Source of the DNA: Gammaproteobacteria bacterium
Lineage (GTDB): Bacteria; Pseudomonadota; Gammaproteobacteria; Competibacterales; Competibacteraceae
Assembly (NCBI GenBank): GCA_024234995.1
Contig: JACKNF010000001.1
Location: 496,001-560,000, forward strand
DNA length: 64,000 bases
Direction: 5' to 3'
The position numbers and the translations under genes are program-made. Positions 26,288 through 33,516 of this stretch are shown here, piece by piece. The notes beneath the pieces were generated by a model, which did no database searches, was not told the DNA's origin, and was given only the letters and a program-made list of their open reading frames with translations. Position 1 is the stretch's first letter; every line of letters begins with the position of its first letter.

Positions 26288-27670
26288 ATGCTTAAAAACT
26301 GCGTTGTCGCTCTTGTGCTCTGGTTTGCTGCCACCCGTCCGGTGACAGTTCTTGCCGCAGCGCCGGTTCATGAATTTACGCTAGGCAATGGCTTGAAGGT
26401 ATTAATTCGCGAAGACCATCGTGCGCCGGTGGTCGTTTCGCAGATTTGGTACAAGGTAGGGTCTAGCTATGAGCCCAATGGCCTGACGGGTATCTCTCAT
26501 TTGCTGGAACACCTGATGTTCAAGGGGACGCCGAATGTGCCCGGCAGTGAGTTCTCCCGCCTGATCGCCGTTAATGGGGGGGATGAGAATGCTTTTACCA
26601 GCCGCGACTACACGGCTTATTTCCAGACGCTGGAAAAGGAGCGGCTGGAACTCAGCTTCCGGCTAGAGGCCGACCGGATGCGCGCTCTGTTGCTGAAACC
26701 GGAGGATGTTGTCAAGGAAGCCCAAGTCGTTGCTGAAGAGCGCCGGTTGCGCACCGAAGATCAGCCCGAGGCGCTCACCCAGGAGCGCTTTCAGGCTGCT
26801 GCTTATTTGATCAGTCCTTACCGCAATCCGATTATCGGCTGGATGCAGGACATTCAGTCGATTCGTCCTGACGATTTGAAACGCTGGTATCAGCAGTGGT
26901 ATGCGCCGAATAATGCCACATTGGTCGTGGTTGGCGACGTAGACCCGGTCAAAGTCCGCGAATTGGCCGGGAAACACTTTGGCCCGCTGCCGCCCAGTGC
27001 GTTGACGCAACCCAAACCGGTGGCGGAAATACCGCAATTGGGCGAACAGCGGATCATCGTTAAAACGCCGGCTGAAGTCCCTTATGTCGTGCTGGGTTAC
27101 AAGGCGCCGACCCTGAAAACCGCTGCTGAAGAATGGGAGCCCTACGCGCTGGATGTGCTGGATGGCATTCTCGATGGTGGCAGCAGCGGGCGGATCAGCC
27201 GTCATCTGATTCGTGGTTCCCAGGTCGCTGCTGCCGCTGGCACGGGCTATAACCCAACAGCGCGTCTGGAAGAGTTGTTCATATTGGCGGGCAATCCCGC
27301 ACCGGGGCGCACCAGTGCTGAGTTAGAGAAGGCGCTGAAAGATGAAGTTGCTCAATTGCGTGAGGAGCTCATCAGTTCCGAGGAATTATCGCGCGTCGTT
27401 GCTCAAGTGGTCGCTACGGATGTTTACCAGCAGGATTCGCTGTTCTATCAGGGGATGCGGCTGGGTATTCTAGAAACGGTCGGGCTGGGCTGGAGGAGGC
27501 TGGATGACTATGTGCAGCGTATTCAGGCGGTCACTCCGGAACAGGTGCGGGAAGTCGCCCGCAAATATCTGACCGACGACCGGTTGACCGTGGCGGTGCT
27601 GGAGCCGCTGCCGTTGGATGGCCGCCGTCCCGCCATGCCCAACGCGGCGATGGATCATGCAATTCGTTAA
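26288..27670 (+). CDS. M16-family zinc metalloprotease
   Basis: The ATG at 26288 gives a signal peptide (VVALVLWFAATRPVTVLAA) and a 460-residue protein. The inverted zinc motif HLLEH is at 71-75 with the downstream Glu in EAQVVAEERR, so this is the catalytic subunit type. The M16 middle and C-terminal beta-alpha domains are complete (WYAPNNATLVVVGDVD, SSGRISRHLI). In related gammaproteobacteria it is followed by a second, catalytically poor M16 gene; here only the beginning of that gene survives. It degrades peptides in the periplasm or processes secreted peptides. Confidence 0.92.
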   Translation: MLKNCVVALVLWFAATRPVTVLAAAPVHEFTLGNGLKVLIREDHRAPVVVSQIWYKVGSSYEPNGLTGISHLLEHLMFKGTPNVPGSEFSRLIAVNGGDENAFTSRDYTAYFQTLEKERLELSFRLEADRMRALLLKPEDVVKEAQVVAEERRLRTEDQPEALTQERFQAAAYLISPYRNPIIGWMQDIQSIRPDDLKRWYQQWYAPNNATLVVVGDVDPVKVRELAGKHFGPLPPSALTQPKPVAEIPQLGEQRIIVKTPAEVPYVVLGYKAPTLKTAAEEWEPYALDVLDGILDGGSSGRISRHLIRGSQVAAAAGTGYNPTARLEELFILAGNPAPGRTSAELEKALKDEVAQLREELISSEELSRVVAQVVATDVYQQDSLFYQGMRLGILETVGLGWRRLDDYVQRIQAVTPEQVREVARKYLTDDRLTVAVLEPLPLDGRRPAMPNAAMDHAIR

Positions 27671-27740
27671 AACAGGGATTGCCTTGCTTTGTCTGGGATG
27701 CTTATTAGGCGGATTGGCTTTGCTAACCGGCCCTGCTGCG
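27657..27740 (+). pseudogene. Signal-peptide remnant of a lost gene, probably second M16 subunit
   Basis: An ATG overlapping the end of the M16 gene starts a convincing signal peptide (KTGIALLCLGCLLGGLALLT), but after PAAPN the frame enters an attC-like sequence and stops at 27851 with no family domain. The overlap and position are those of the partner M16 gene in related operons. The gene body is absent, apparently replaced by the inverted cassette region that starts at the GTTAGGC core (27740-27746, minus strand). Confidence 0.55.
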
Positions 27741-27907
27741 CCTAACCGGGGGTTCGGCGGCGGCTTTGCACCGGGAACCAAAAGTTCGGTAACTCACGCT
27801 CCGTTTGCCGTCGCCTTGAGAGCGCCAGTACAAGGTGCAAGCCTTTGGTAAGCGGAGCACCCGGCGTCCGAGTGAGCGTAGCGAACGGCTTGATTGCATT
27901 GTTAAGC
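27740..27907 (-). other. attC-like site, minus orientation, unusually long
   Basis: On the minus strand GCTTAAC (27907-27901) and GTTAGGC (27746-27740) bound 168 bp, longer than typical attC sites. Arms with CGCTACGCTCACTCGG on one side and related CGGAGCGTGAGTTACCG on the other could pair imperfectly. The stop codon of the minus-strand gene lies in the R'' end. Confidence 0.45.
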
Positions 27908-28246
27908 TTTTTTCTGTTGCGGGGCTTCCTTAGACTTCTTTGCTTTTCGGCAATGATGACATTCTACTGCTCGCGCATCGATGTGACCCTTTGCATCTTC
28001 GTAGTACCATTTCTGATCAGTGGCTTTCCAAATCTCTCTCTTTCCACAGACTCTACAGATGAAAGGTTGATCTAAATAGAAATCTGGCAGAGAGCCATAG
28101 GTATTTATGTGAGCCAATTTTGCATGATCTGCTGGTATGGCCGAAGGATGCGTTTTTTGTTGGAGCGGATGCAATTGAAGCACGCGCTCTGCTTCTCGAA
28201 GTTCTTTTTCTGTTGGGTTCCTCCCGGAACCTGATCGCTTCTTCAT
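27902..28246 (-). CDS. Zinc-ribbon domain protein, cassette gene
   Basis: The 114-residue product has a zinc-ribbon of the FICRVCGKREIWKATDQKWY...CHHCRKAKK type at about 60-103, with two CxxC pairs, as in small zinc-ribbon proteins of unknown role. The first 55 residues are basic and helical (PTEKELREAERVLQLH), and the C-terminus is lysine-rich, so nucleic-acid binding is possible. It is followed on the same strand by an attC-like site and preceded by another, so it is probably a gene cassette. AT content is higher than in flanking genes. Confidence 0.75.
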   Translation of the reverse strand: MKKRSGSGRNPTEKELREAERVLQLHPLQQKTHPSAIPADHAKLAHINTYGSLPDFYLDQPFICRVCGKREIWKATDQKWYYEDAKGHIDARAVECHHCRKAKKSKEAPQQKKA

Positions 28247-28252
28247 GACAAA

Positions 28253-28319
28253 GCCTGACGTTTGAAGTCACCGGTCTGCGCGGCTTTTCGCCCGGGTCCG
28301 GTGGAATGATGGGCTGGGC
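28253..28319 (-). other. attC-like recombination site, minus orientation
   Basis: On the minus strand it runs from GCCCAGC to GTCAGGC over 67 bp, with an inner stem CACCGG...CCGGTG and a further CCCGGGCG/CGCG region. It separates two minus-strand genes, which is the expected spacing for cassettes. Both cores differ from consensus by one base. Confidence 0.6.
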
Positions 28320-28334
28320 AGCATGTCATACGAG

Positions 28335-28727
28335 TTACGATCTAAAGCGCAGTGAAGAAAAGTGTTCGGCGCTGCGAACGTAGCTAGCGGCAAAAAGAAA
28401 GCCAAGGATGATGTCTACGAGAAATGGCGCCAGAGTCGTTGCCTCGATGCGGCCAAGTGCAAACAACCAAATTGCAGTGCCCGCAGTCAGAAACTTTTCA
28501 ACCATTGCTATCACCATGAGCGGACGATATCGATTCACATCACTCGCAATAAGCAAGAATGCGAATTGCCACGCCAAGGCAACACTGATGAATGCGTAAT
28601 ACTGCTCTGGATGATTGGTGGCTGGAGGAAAATCGATTCCAAGTTTGTGCTCCAGAAAAAACATCGGAAGCAGGACAAGAATTCCATAAATTCCAGACCA
28701 ATAAAAAACACGCTTTGCAAAAAGCAT
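28335..28727 (-). CDS. Small integral membrane protein, cassette gene
   Basis: The 130-residue protein has four hydrophobic segments: YWSGIYGILVLLPMFFLEH, YYAFISVALAWQFAFLLIA, LMVIAMVEKFLTAGTAIWLFAL and LAPFLVDIILGFLFAASYV. This looks like a four-helix inner-membrane protein of the kind often seen alone in cassettes and near unrelated genes. There is no motif from which to infer a function. It lies upstream (minus strand) of the attC-like site at 28253. Confidence 0.7.
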   Translation of the reverse strand: MLFAKRVFYWSGIYGILVLLPMFFLEHKLGIDFPPATNHPEQYYAFISVALAWQFAFLLIASDVNRYRPLMVIAMVEKFLTAGTAIWLFALGRIEATTLAPFLVDIILGFLFAASYVRSAEHFSSLRFRS

Positions 28728-28788
28728 ATCTATCTCGCTAGAGTAAATATAGGAAGCATGGTGTTGTCACTTTTATGATAGGTTACTC

Positions 28789-29724
28789 TCAGCGGGTAGA
28801 ATCCCGGTAGCTGAGTTGCAAACCTGGATTTTGATCAGCGCAAACCAATTCACGAGGGCTGGCATGATCAGGCGTGGCCTGCGCGACAAACGTAGTGATT
28901 TCCTCCAGGACCGGCGCTAGCCCACGCAGCGGCCAAGCCAACGCACCCAATGCCGTGGCGTGGTTCAGCGCGCTGTAGCGTCTAAGTTCGACGGGGACGC
29001 CGGCACGGCGCAGGGCATCGGCCAGCGCACCGCTGTTACGCGCCGGATTGACCACCACATCCTGCTCAGCGGTGATTAACAAGGTTCGGGGTGCGGTGGA
29101 GGTGACATGCATAATAGGCTGGGTGTCCGGTGGCGTATCCGGCCAATGAAAGACCGGCTGAACATCAAGGTCTTGGATAGGCAGAAAGTGATAGGGGCCA
29201 GCGAGACCCATGAAACCCGCCAGTTGTTCTGGCGCCAGGTGTTCCGCCACCAGCCAGCGCCGGTCGTAGGCCAGCATAGCCGCGTTATAAGCGCCCGCGC
29301 TGTGACCCATCAAATAGACCTGATGCGGGTCGCCGCCATACTGAGCGATATGCTGAAAAGTCCAGCTAACCGCACGGGCGGCATCCTCCAGAAAACCCGG
29401 ATAGGTGACGTCCGGGTACAAGCGGTAGTCTGGAACCACCACCAGCAGGCCGCGTTCGGCCAGCGCCGCAGCGGCGAAGCGGTACTCAGCGCGTTCACCG
29501 CTCTGCCAGCTGCCACCGTAGAAAAACACCACGACCGGCACCGGGGTAGTGCATCCAAGGGGCTGGTAGAGGTCCAGCTTCTGGCGTGGGCCGCCCGCAT
29601 AAGGAAGTGCGGTGTACTGGGTGTAGCCGGTGTCTGGTGTTAAGCTGTTAAGCAGCGCGATCGGCGAGCACCCCGCCAGTGCGAGCCACGCAGCGAACAG
29701 GGTGTTGCGGGTCCAGTGCTGCAT
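28789..29724 (-). CDS. Alpha/beta hydrolase lipoprotein (esterase)
   Basis: The 311-residue precursor has a lipoprotein signal (LFAAWLALAGC). The hydrolase core follows the carboxylesterase plan: oxyanion-hole segment VVVFFYGGSWQSGE, nucleophile elbow LMGHSAGAYNAA, Asp in ITAEQDVVVNPA and His in LNHATALG. It is probably a periplasm-facing lipid-anchored esterase of the BD-FAE-like group. It starts 12 bases after a possible 50-codon gene, with AGGAAAGCAGGAC as ribosome-binding region. Substrate unknown. Confidence 0.85.
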   Translation of the reverse strand: MQHWTRNTLFAAWLALAGCSPIALLNSLTPDTGYTQYTALPYAGGPRQKLDLYQPLGCTTPVPVVVFFYGGSWQSGERAEYRFAAAALAERGLLVVVPDYRLYPDVTYPGFLEDAARAVSWTFQHIAQYGGDPHQVYLMGHSAGAYNAAMLAYDRRWLVAEHLAPEQLAGFMGLAGPYHFLPIQDLDVQPVFHWPDTPPDTQPIMHVTSTAPRTLLITAEQDVVVNPARNSGALADALRRAGVPVELRRYSALNHATALGALAWPLRGLAPVLEEITTFVAQATPDHASPRELVCADQNPGLQLSYRDSTR

Positions 29725-29736
29725 GTCCTGCTTTCC

Positions 29737-29889
29737 TTAGCGATGCAGCCGGATGTTGCGCCCCGGTTGGACCGTGACAACGCGATTCCCCGGCACCACG
29801 CCCAAACCGGGCAGGAACACCGCCATCAACAGCGTAGAAACCACCATCATCGTGCCGGACGGGATATGCAGGTGATGCAGGGTCTTCAC
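29737..29889 (-). CDS. Possible small membrane protein
   Basis: A GTG-started frame of 50 codons encodes MKTLHHLHIPSG, a hydrophobic stretch (TMMVVSTLLMAVFLPGLGVV) and a basic tail ending RNIRLHR. It fits between pepA and the esterase lipoprotein on the same strand, with the esterase Shine-Dalgarno directly after its stop. It could be a real small membrane protein or chance; I recognise no family. Confidence 0.35.
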   Translation of the reverse strand: MKTLHHLHIPSGTMMVVSTLLMAVFLPGLGVVPGNRVVTVQPGRNIRLHR

Positions 29890-29924
29890 GACGCATCTCT
29901 CATGGAGCCAGGTTTGCAGAAGCG

Positions 29925-31451
29925 TTATTTTTCAATGCGTCCTTCTTCCCGGCTTACTTCAGCCGCCCGGTCTAGCAGATATTGGGTGAGCAATGGCACT
30001 GGCCGGCCCGTTGCGCCCTTGGCTTTCCCGGTTTTCCAGGCAGTGCCTGCAATATCCAAGTGCGCCCAATGGAATTTTTTGGTAAACCGGGACAGGAAAC
30101 AGGCGGCGATAATCGCTCCGCCATCCCGGTGGCTGGCGATATTGGCCATGTCGGCGAAATTGCTATCTAAACCCTCCTGGTAATCCTCCCACAATGGCAA
30201 CTCCCACACGCGATCACTTGCGGTGTGAGCCGCGCCTTGCAGGGCATGGGTCAGGGGCGGATGGTTGCTGAACAGGCCATGTGGATGACGGCCCAAGGCA
30301 ATGATACAGGCCCCGGTCAGGGTGGCGATGTCAATCACTGCGGCTGGCTCGTCACGCTCGGCGTAAGTCAGCGTATCGCACAGAATCAGCCGGCCTTCGG
30401 CATCGGTATTGAGAATCTCCACGGTCTGGCCGGATAGACTGGTCACGATGTCGCCTGGACGGGTGGCCCGCCCGCCTGGCATGTTCTCTACCGCCGCGAT
30501 CAGCCCGGTCACATTCAGTGGCAGCTGCAATTCGGCGCAGGCCCGCAGCGTACCCAGCACACTGGCTGCTCCGCACATATCGTATTTCATCTCGTCCATG
30601 GCCTCGCCGGGTTTGAGCGAGATACCGCCTGTATCGAAGGTCACGCCCTTGCCGGCCAGCACGTAGGGTTTTTGCGCTGCGGGTCCTTGCCGGTAATCCA
30701 GACGGATCAGTTTGGCCGGCTGGGCACTGCCTCGGCTTACCGCCAGCAGCGCATGCATTCCCATCTGCTCCATCTCAGCTTCTTCTAAGATGCGGACCTG
30801 CAATGCCGGAAATTCCCCGGCCAGTCCTTGGGCTTGTTCAGCCAGCCAGGTTGGCGTACAGAGGTTAGGCGGCATGTTGCCTAAATCCTTGGTCAGCTTC
30901 ATGCCAGCAGCAATCGCTGCACCTTCCCGGATTGCTTGTTCACTATCTGGCAGCTCTTTACGCCCGGAGATATTGATGATGATTTTGCGCAAGGGCCGGC
31001 GTGGTGCGTCTTTTTTGCTCTTGAGTTCATCGAATCGATACTGAGCTTCTTCAGCTATTTCAACGATCTGGCGAATTTTCCAGTGCAGATCGCGGCCTTT
31101 GACGGCAAGATCGGTCAGATAAACCATTGCTTCGGTCGCACCGGTCTCGTTTAAAGCAGCCACAGCATGAGCCAGGATCTGACGGAAACGCCGGTCATCG
31201 ACTTCACGCTCGCGGCCACAACCGACCAGCAGCACCCGTTCACACAGTGCTTCGGGTACATTGAACAGCAGTAGGGATTGACCCGGCTTCCCTTCCAGAT
31301 CGCCTCGGCGTAGCACGTTGCTTAGTGTGCCACCGCATACAGAATCGAATTGTTCGGCAGCCGGCGTCAACCGCCGGGATTCGTAAACACCGAGGACCAG
31401 GCAGGCCGTCCGCTGTTTTTCCGGATTGCCGCTTTTGACCGTGAATTCCAT
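29925..31451 (-). CDS. pepA: Leucyl aminopeptidase PepA
   Basis: The start at 31451 (EFTVKSGNPEKQRTACLVLG) follows GGAGGG and gives 508 residues, the usual length; the frame stays open upstream to 31574. The M17 catalytic domain is complete: VLAGKGVTFDTGGISLKPGE with metal-binding Lys/Asp, the signature NTDAEGRLILCD and the metal-site region KYDMCGAASVLG. It removes N-terminal residues from peptides with two zinc or manganese ions. Upstream there is no lptFG as in many relatives, but a long noncoding stretch. Confidence 0.96.
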   Translation of the reverse strand: MEFTVKSGNPEKQRTACLVLGVYESRRLTPAAEQFDSVCGGTLSNVLRRGDLEGKPGQSLLLFNVPEALCERVLLVGCGREREVDDRRFRQILAHAVAALNETGATEAMVYLTDLAVKGRDLHWKIRQIVEIAEEAQYRFDELKSKKDAPRRPLRKIIINISGRKELPDSEQAIREGAAIAAGMKLTKDLGNMPPNLCTPTWLAEQAQGLAGEFPALQVRILEEAEMEQMGMHALLAVSRGSAQPAKLIRLDYRQGPAAQKPYVLAGKGVTFDTGGISLKPGEAMDEMKYDMCGAASVLGTLRACAELQLPLNVTGLIAAVENMPGGRATRPGDIVTSLSGQTVEILNTDAEGRLILCDTLTYAERDEPAAVIDIATLTGACIIALGRHPHGLFSNHPPLTHALQGAAHTASDRVWELPLWEDYQEGLDSNFADMANIASHRDGGAIIAACFLSRFTKKFHWAHLDIAGTAWKTGKAKGATGRPVPLLTQYLLDRAAEVSREEGRIEK

Positions 31452-31939
31452 CAGTGGGCTACCCTCCGTTGGGTTTGAGTGAGGAATCGTTGCAATACTG
31501 GGAGAACCGGCGACAGGGTTGTAACTATCAGGAAGTTTAACCGGAAATGCTACTGCCTCACAGTTGCCGTTCAATCATCCAGAATGCTTATCGATTTCTG
31601 TCATCTTTTTCAGGCAGAGAGACTATCTAATTTTCAGTTCAAATTATTGTTTTTTTAACATAATTTATTGGAAGTCCTACTGCCAGTGACCTCAAATTAT
31701 CATTCCTTGTCGGCTTGTCCATGCGAAGCCATAGCAGGCTTATCCGCTATTGACTGGCAGTTTTTGACCACTAGTTGAGTCTTGCGGGCAGAGGGCTACA
31801 GCTAGCAGTTGATTTGTAATCAGCCGGTCGAGAAGGTTAGCTCAATGAGTGCGAGGCTACAAAATCCTGCAAATCGTTGCCGACGCTAGCAGCAACCATC
31901 CTGAAGCTAAGCTAATCTAATCTGATATATGTATCATTT
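31452..31939 (+). other. Intergenic region, no convincing gene
   Basis: Nearly 490 bases of AT-rich sequence upstream of pepA. I see no coding frame. ACTGCCAGT (31679-31687) and its inverse ACTGGCAGT (31751-31759) form a 9-bp inverted repeat 63 bases apart, which could be the ends of a tiny non-coding mobile remnant or a chance match. The pepA promoter must lie here on the minus strand. Confidence 0.5.
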
Positions 31940-31991
31940 CCGTATAACACAAGCATTGGGGAGTTATACGGAAACCGTATAATCATTAGTT
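31940..31991 (+). repeat. Dispersed palindrome-bearing element, copy 3 (short, rearranged)
   Basis: CCGTATAAC (31940-31948), GTTATACGG (31963-31971), AAA and CCGTATAAT (31975-31983) give three CCGTATAA units in alternating orientation. The ACGGAAACCGTATAAT core is identical to copies 1 and 2, and the conserved part again ends at a GTT (31989, GTTGGG). The longer AT-rich left part of the other copies is not conserved here. Confidence 0.75.
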
Positions 31992-32151
31992 GGGTTACAT
32001 TCGGCGCTACCATAACTTGGAGGAAGTAGGAGTGATCACGACCATTAGCGAATTTCAGTGTGCGGTTGCGTACGAAACCTATGTTCTCGACAAGACGCTT
32101 CCAGTTATTCCGAATAACCAGAATAGATCCATTCGCTGGAGAGATGGTCAC

Positions 32152-32934
32152 ATGGCAACTGAGATTACCATCATTGAAAATATGTCTGCGGAGGCAGTTG
32201 AACGCCTTAAAAACATTCTCGCCCCTCTAATGTTTGGAGCAGCATGGAAGATTCTAGATCTGGCATTGGAATTTGCTTTGAACAGGAAGGGACTCAAGGC
32301 TGATAAGAGCCGCGGAACTGAGTGGTCAATCAACGCCAAAAAAGAGCATGCTGCACAAGGTGCTGGTTACTTTCAAGTACTTACTTCAGACCCTCAAATT
32401 TGGGCAGCAATAGGAGCCTTATATGCCAATACCGCCGAGCATCGGCATTGTTTAATCCACCGGACTGCCATCATTGACTCAAACTCAAGGGCGCTCAGTG
32501 GCAAAGACAAATTACACAACAAAGTATTAAAACCACTTGAATTGGACCAACAGAAAGCTATTGCACGCATTGCGCTTCTTGTTGCAGAAGGGATAGTTGG
32601 CGGTGGAATCAGTCCTCGGAATGGAGATCACCTTCGCTATTTTCTCGATCAAGTCGGCTCCCATACCAACCAGCCCTCCTTCGGCGTTACAAGACAGAGT
32701 GCACCGACTGAAATCCTGACAGTGCTCAAAATTATTGATGACCAGTATGTAGTTGACGTCGGAGCTGCGGCTCAAGAGGCTGCAATAGCTTCGCCGGGTG
32801 TTCTGCACTTCAACATGGTTTTTGATATTCCTGACGGTTCCGGTCGCCATCTGAAGGCCAACCTTGAAGAGATTCCTACAGGCCAAACAGTGGTAAATCT
32901 TGATGCTTTACCACCGTGGCTTTCATTTATATAG
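32152..32934 (+). CDS. Orphan hypothetical protein with RHxxxH motif
   Basis: The ATG at 32152 follows GGAGAG by about eight bases and is preferred to the in-frame ATG at 31990, giving 260 residues. The N-terminal half is helical and includes NTAEHRHCLIHRTA, where Arg98-x4-His103 followed by Arg resembles HEPN or ApeA-type active-site helices. The C-terminal 80 residues look like beta strands. No signal or membrane segment is present. It stands alone behind the palindromic element with no neighbour on its strand, so any role in defence is only a suggestion. Confidence 0.65.
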   Translation: MATEITIIENMSAEAVERLKNILAPLMFGAAWKILDLALEFALNRKGLKADKSRGTEWSINAKKEHAAQGAGYFQVLTSDPQIWAAIGALYANTAEHRHCLIHRTAIIDSNSRALSGKDKLHNKVLKPLELDQQKAIARIALLVAEGIVGGGISPRNGDHLRYFLDQVGSHTNQPSFGVTRQSAPTEILTVLKIIDDQYVVDVGAAAQEAAIASPGVLHFNMVFDIPDGSGRHLKANLEEIPTGQTVVNLDALPPWLSFI

Positions 32935-33277
32935 CTCATTCGCCGACAAGGCACTGTCGCCCATCAAAAACACGGACGGCCTCTACTGGACAGCACCGTG
33001 AGGAAGCCGGGTCATGACAGGAATCTGACGCCTAATTATTGGGATGGTGCTTTGCAATCCAGGCCAGCGCCATCAGCAACGCGCCTGCTGCATCATTCTC
33101 CCTCGCCTGTTGGGTGTGGAACAGGCTGACGGTTGCCAAGCCGCAAGTAACGATGAGCCTTGTTCATTCAGGCACGGGGTTACTGTTTGCAGCATCGCCA
33201 GTGACCCCGCTCAGTGACCCCTAGCTTACTGCGGATGCGAATGGATTTCTATGGACGGTTATGGAAGTAAAGACATG
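32935..33277 (+). other. Intergenic region, possible gene debris
   Basis: No intact gene is visible. On the minus strand 33032-33160 a 42-codon frame (SLFHTQQARENDAAGALLMA, then stop after KHHPNN) looks protein-like but has a stop just upstream, so it may be debris of a degraded gene. The ten bases CAGTGACCCC occur twice near 33200-33222. The adjacent tRNA-Ser is a common integration target, but I see no clear att duplicate. Confidence 0.35.
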
Positions 33278-33300
33278 AAAAAACCCGCGCTTGGCGGGCT
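33278..33300 (-). terminator. Rho-independent terminator after tRNA-Ser
   Basis: On the minus strand the stem CCCGC-CAAGC-GCGGG is followed by six T. It lies 36 bases after the tRNA-Ser 3' end and would stop transcripts from the pnp/tRNA-Ser side. Confidence 0.8.
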
Positions 33301-33335
33301 TAAAAATCCAGGATGGAACGTTATGGACTAGAATT

Positions 33336-33425
33336 TGGCGGAGAGAGAGGGATTCGAACCCTCGTTAGAGTTACCCCTAAACAGCATTTCCAGTGCTGCG
33401 CCTTCGACCGCTCGGCCATCTCTCC
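33336..33425 (-). tRNA. tRNA-Ser(GGA)
   Basis: The 90-nt cloverleaf on the minus strand has acceptor stem GGAGAGA/TCTCTCC, discriminator G, encoded CCA, anticodon loop CTGGAAA (anticodon GGA), a long variable arm as required for serine tRNA and a TTCGAATC T loop. It lies downstream of pnp and upstream of the terminator. Confidence 0.95.
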
Positions 33426-33516
33426 GAAACACCACTTCTTCCTTAGTGACAGGACTTGAAAATATACTCGAAGTGGTCACGCCAAGCAAATCTACCTTGG
33501 CTTTAACACTCCTGGT

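Noticed and set aside
31679..31759. Inverted repeat ACTGCCAGT/ACTGGCAGT as a miniature transposable element
   Set aside because: The repeats are only 9 bp, no target duplication is visible, and no second copy was noticed in the window.
33200..33430. tRNA-Ser 3' end as attachment site of an integrated element
   Set aside because: Integration in tRNA genes is common, but I found no second copy of the tRNA end in the window and no integrase gene.
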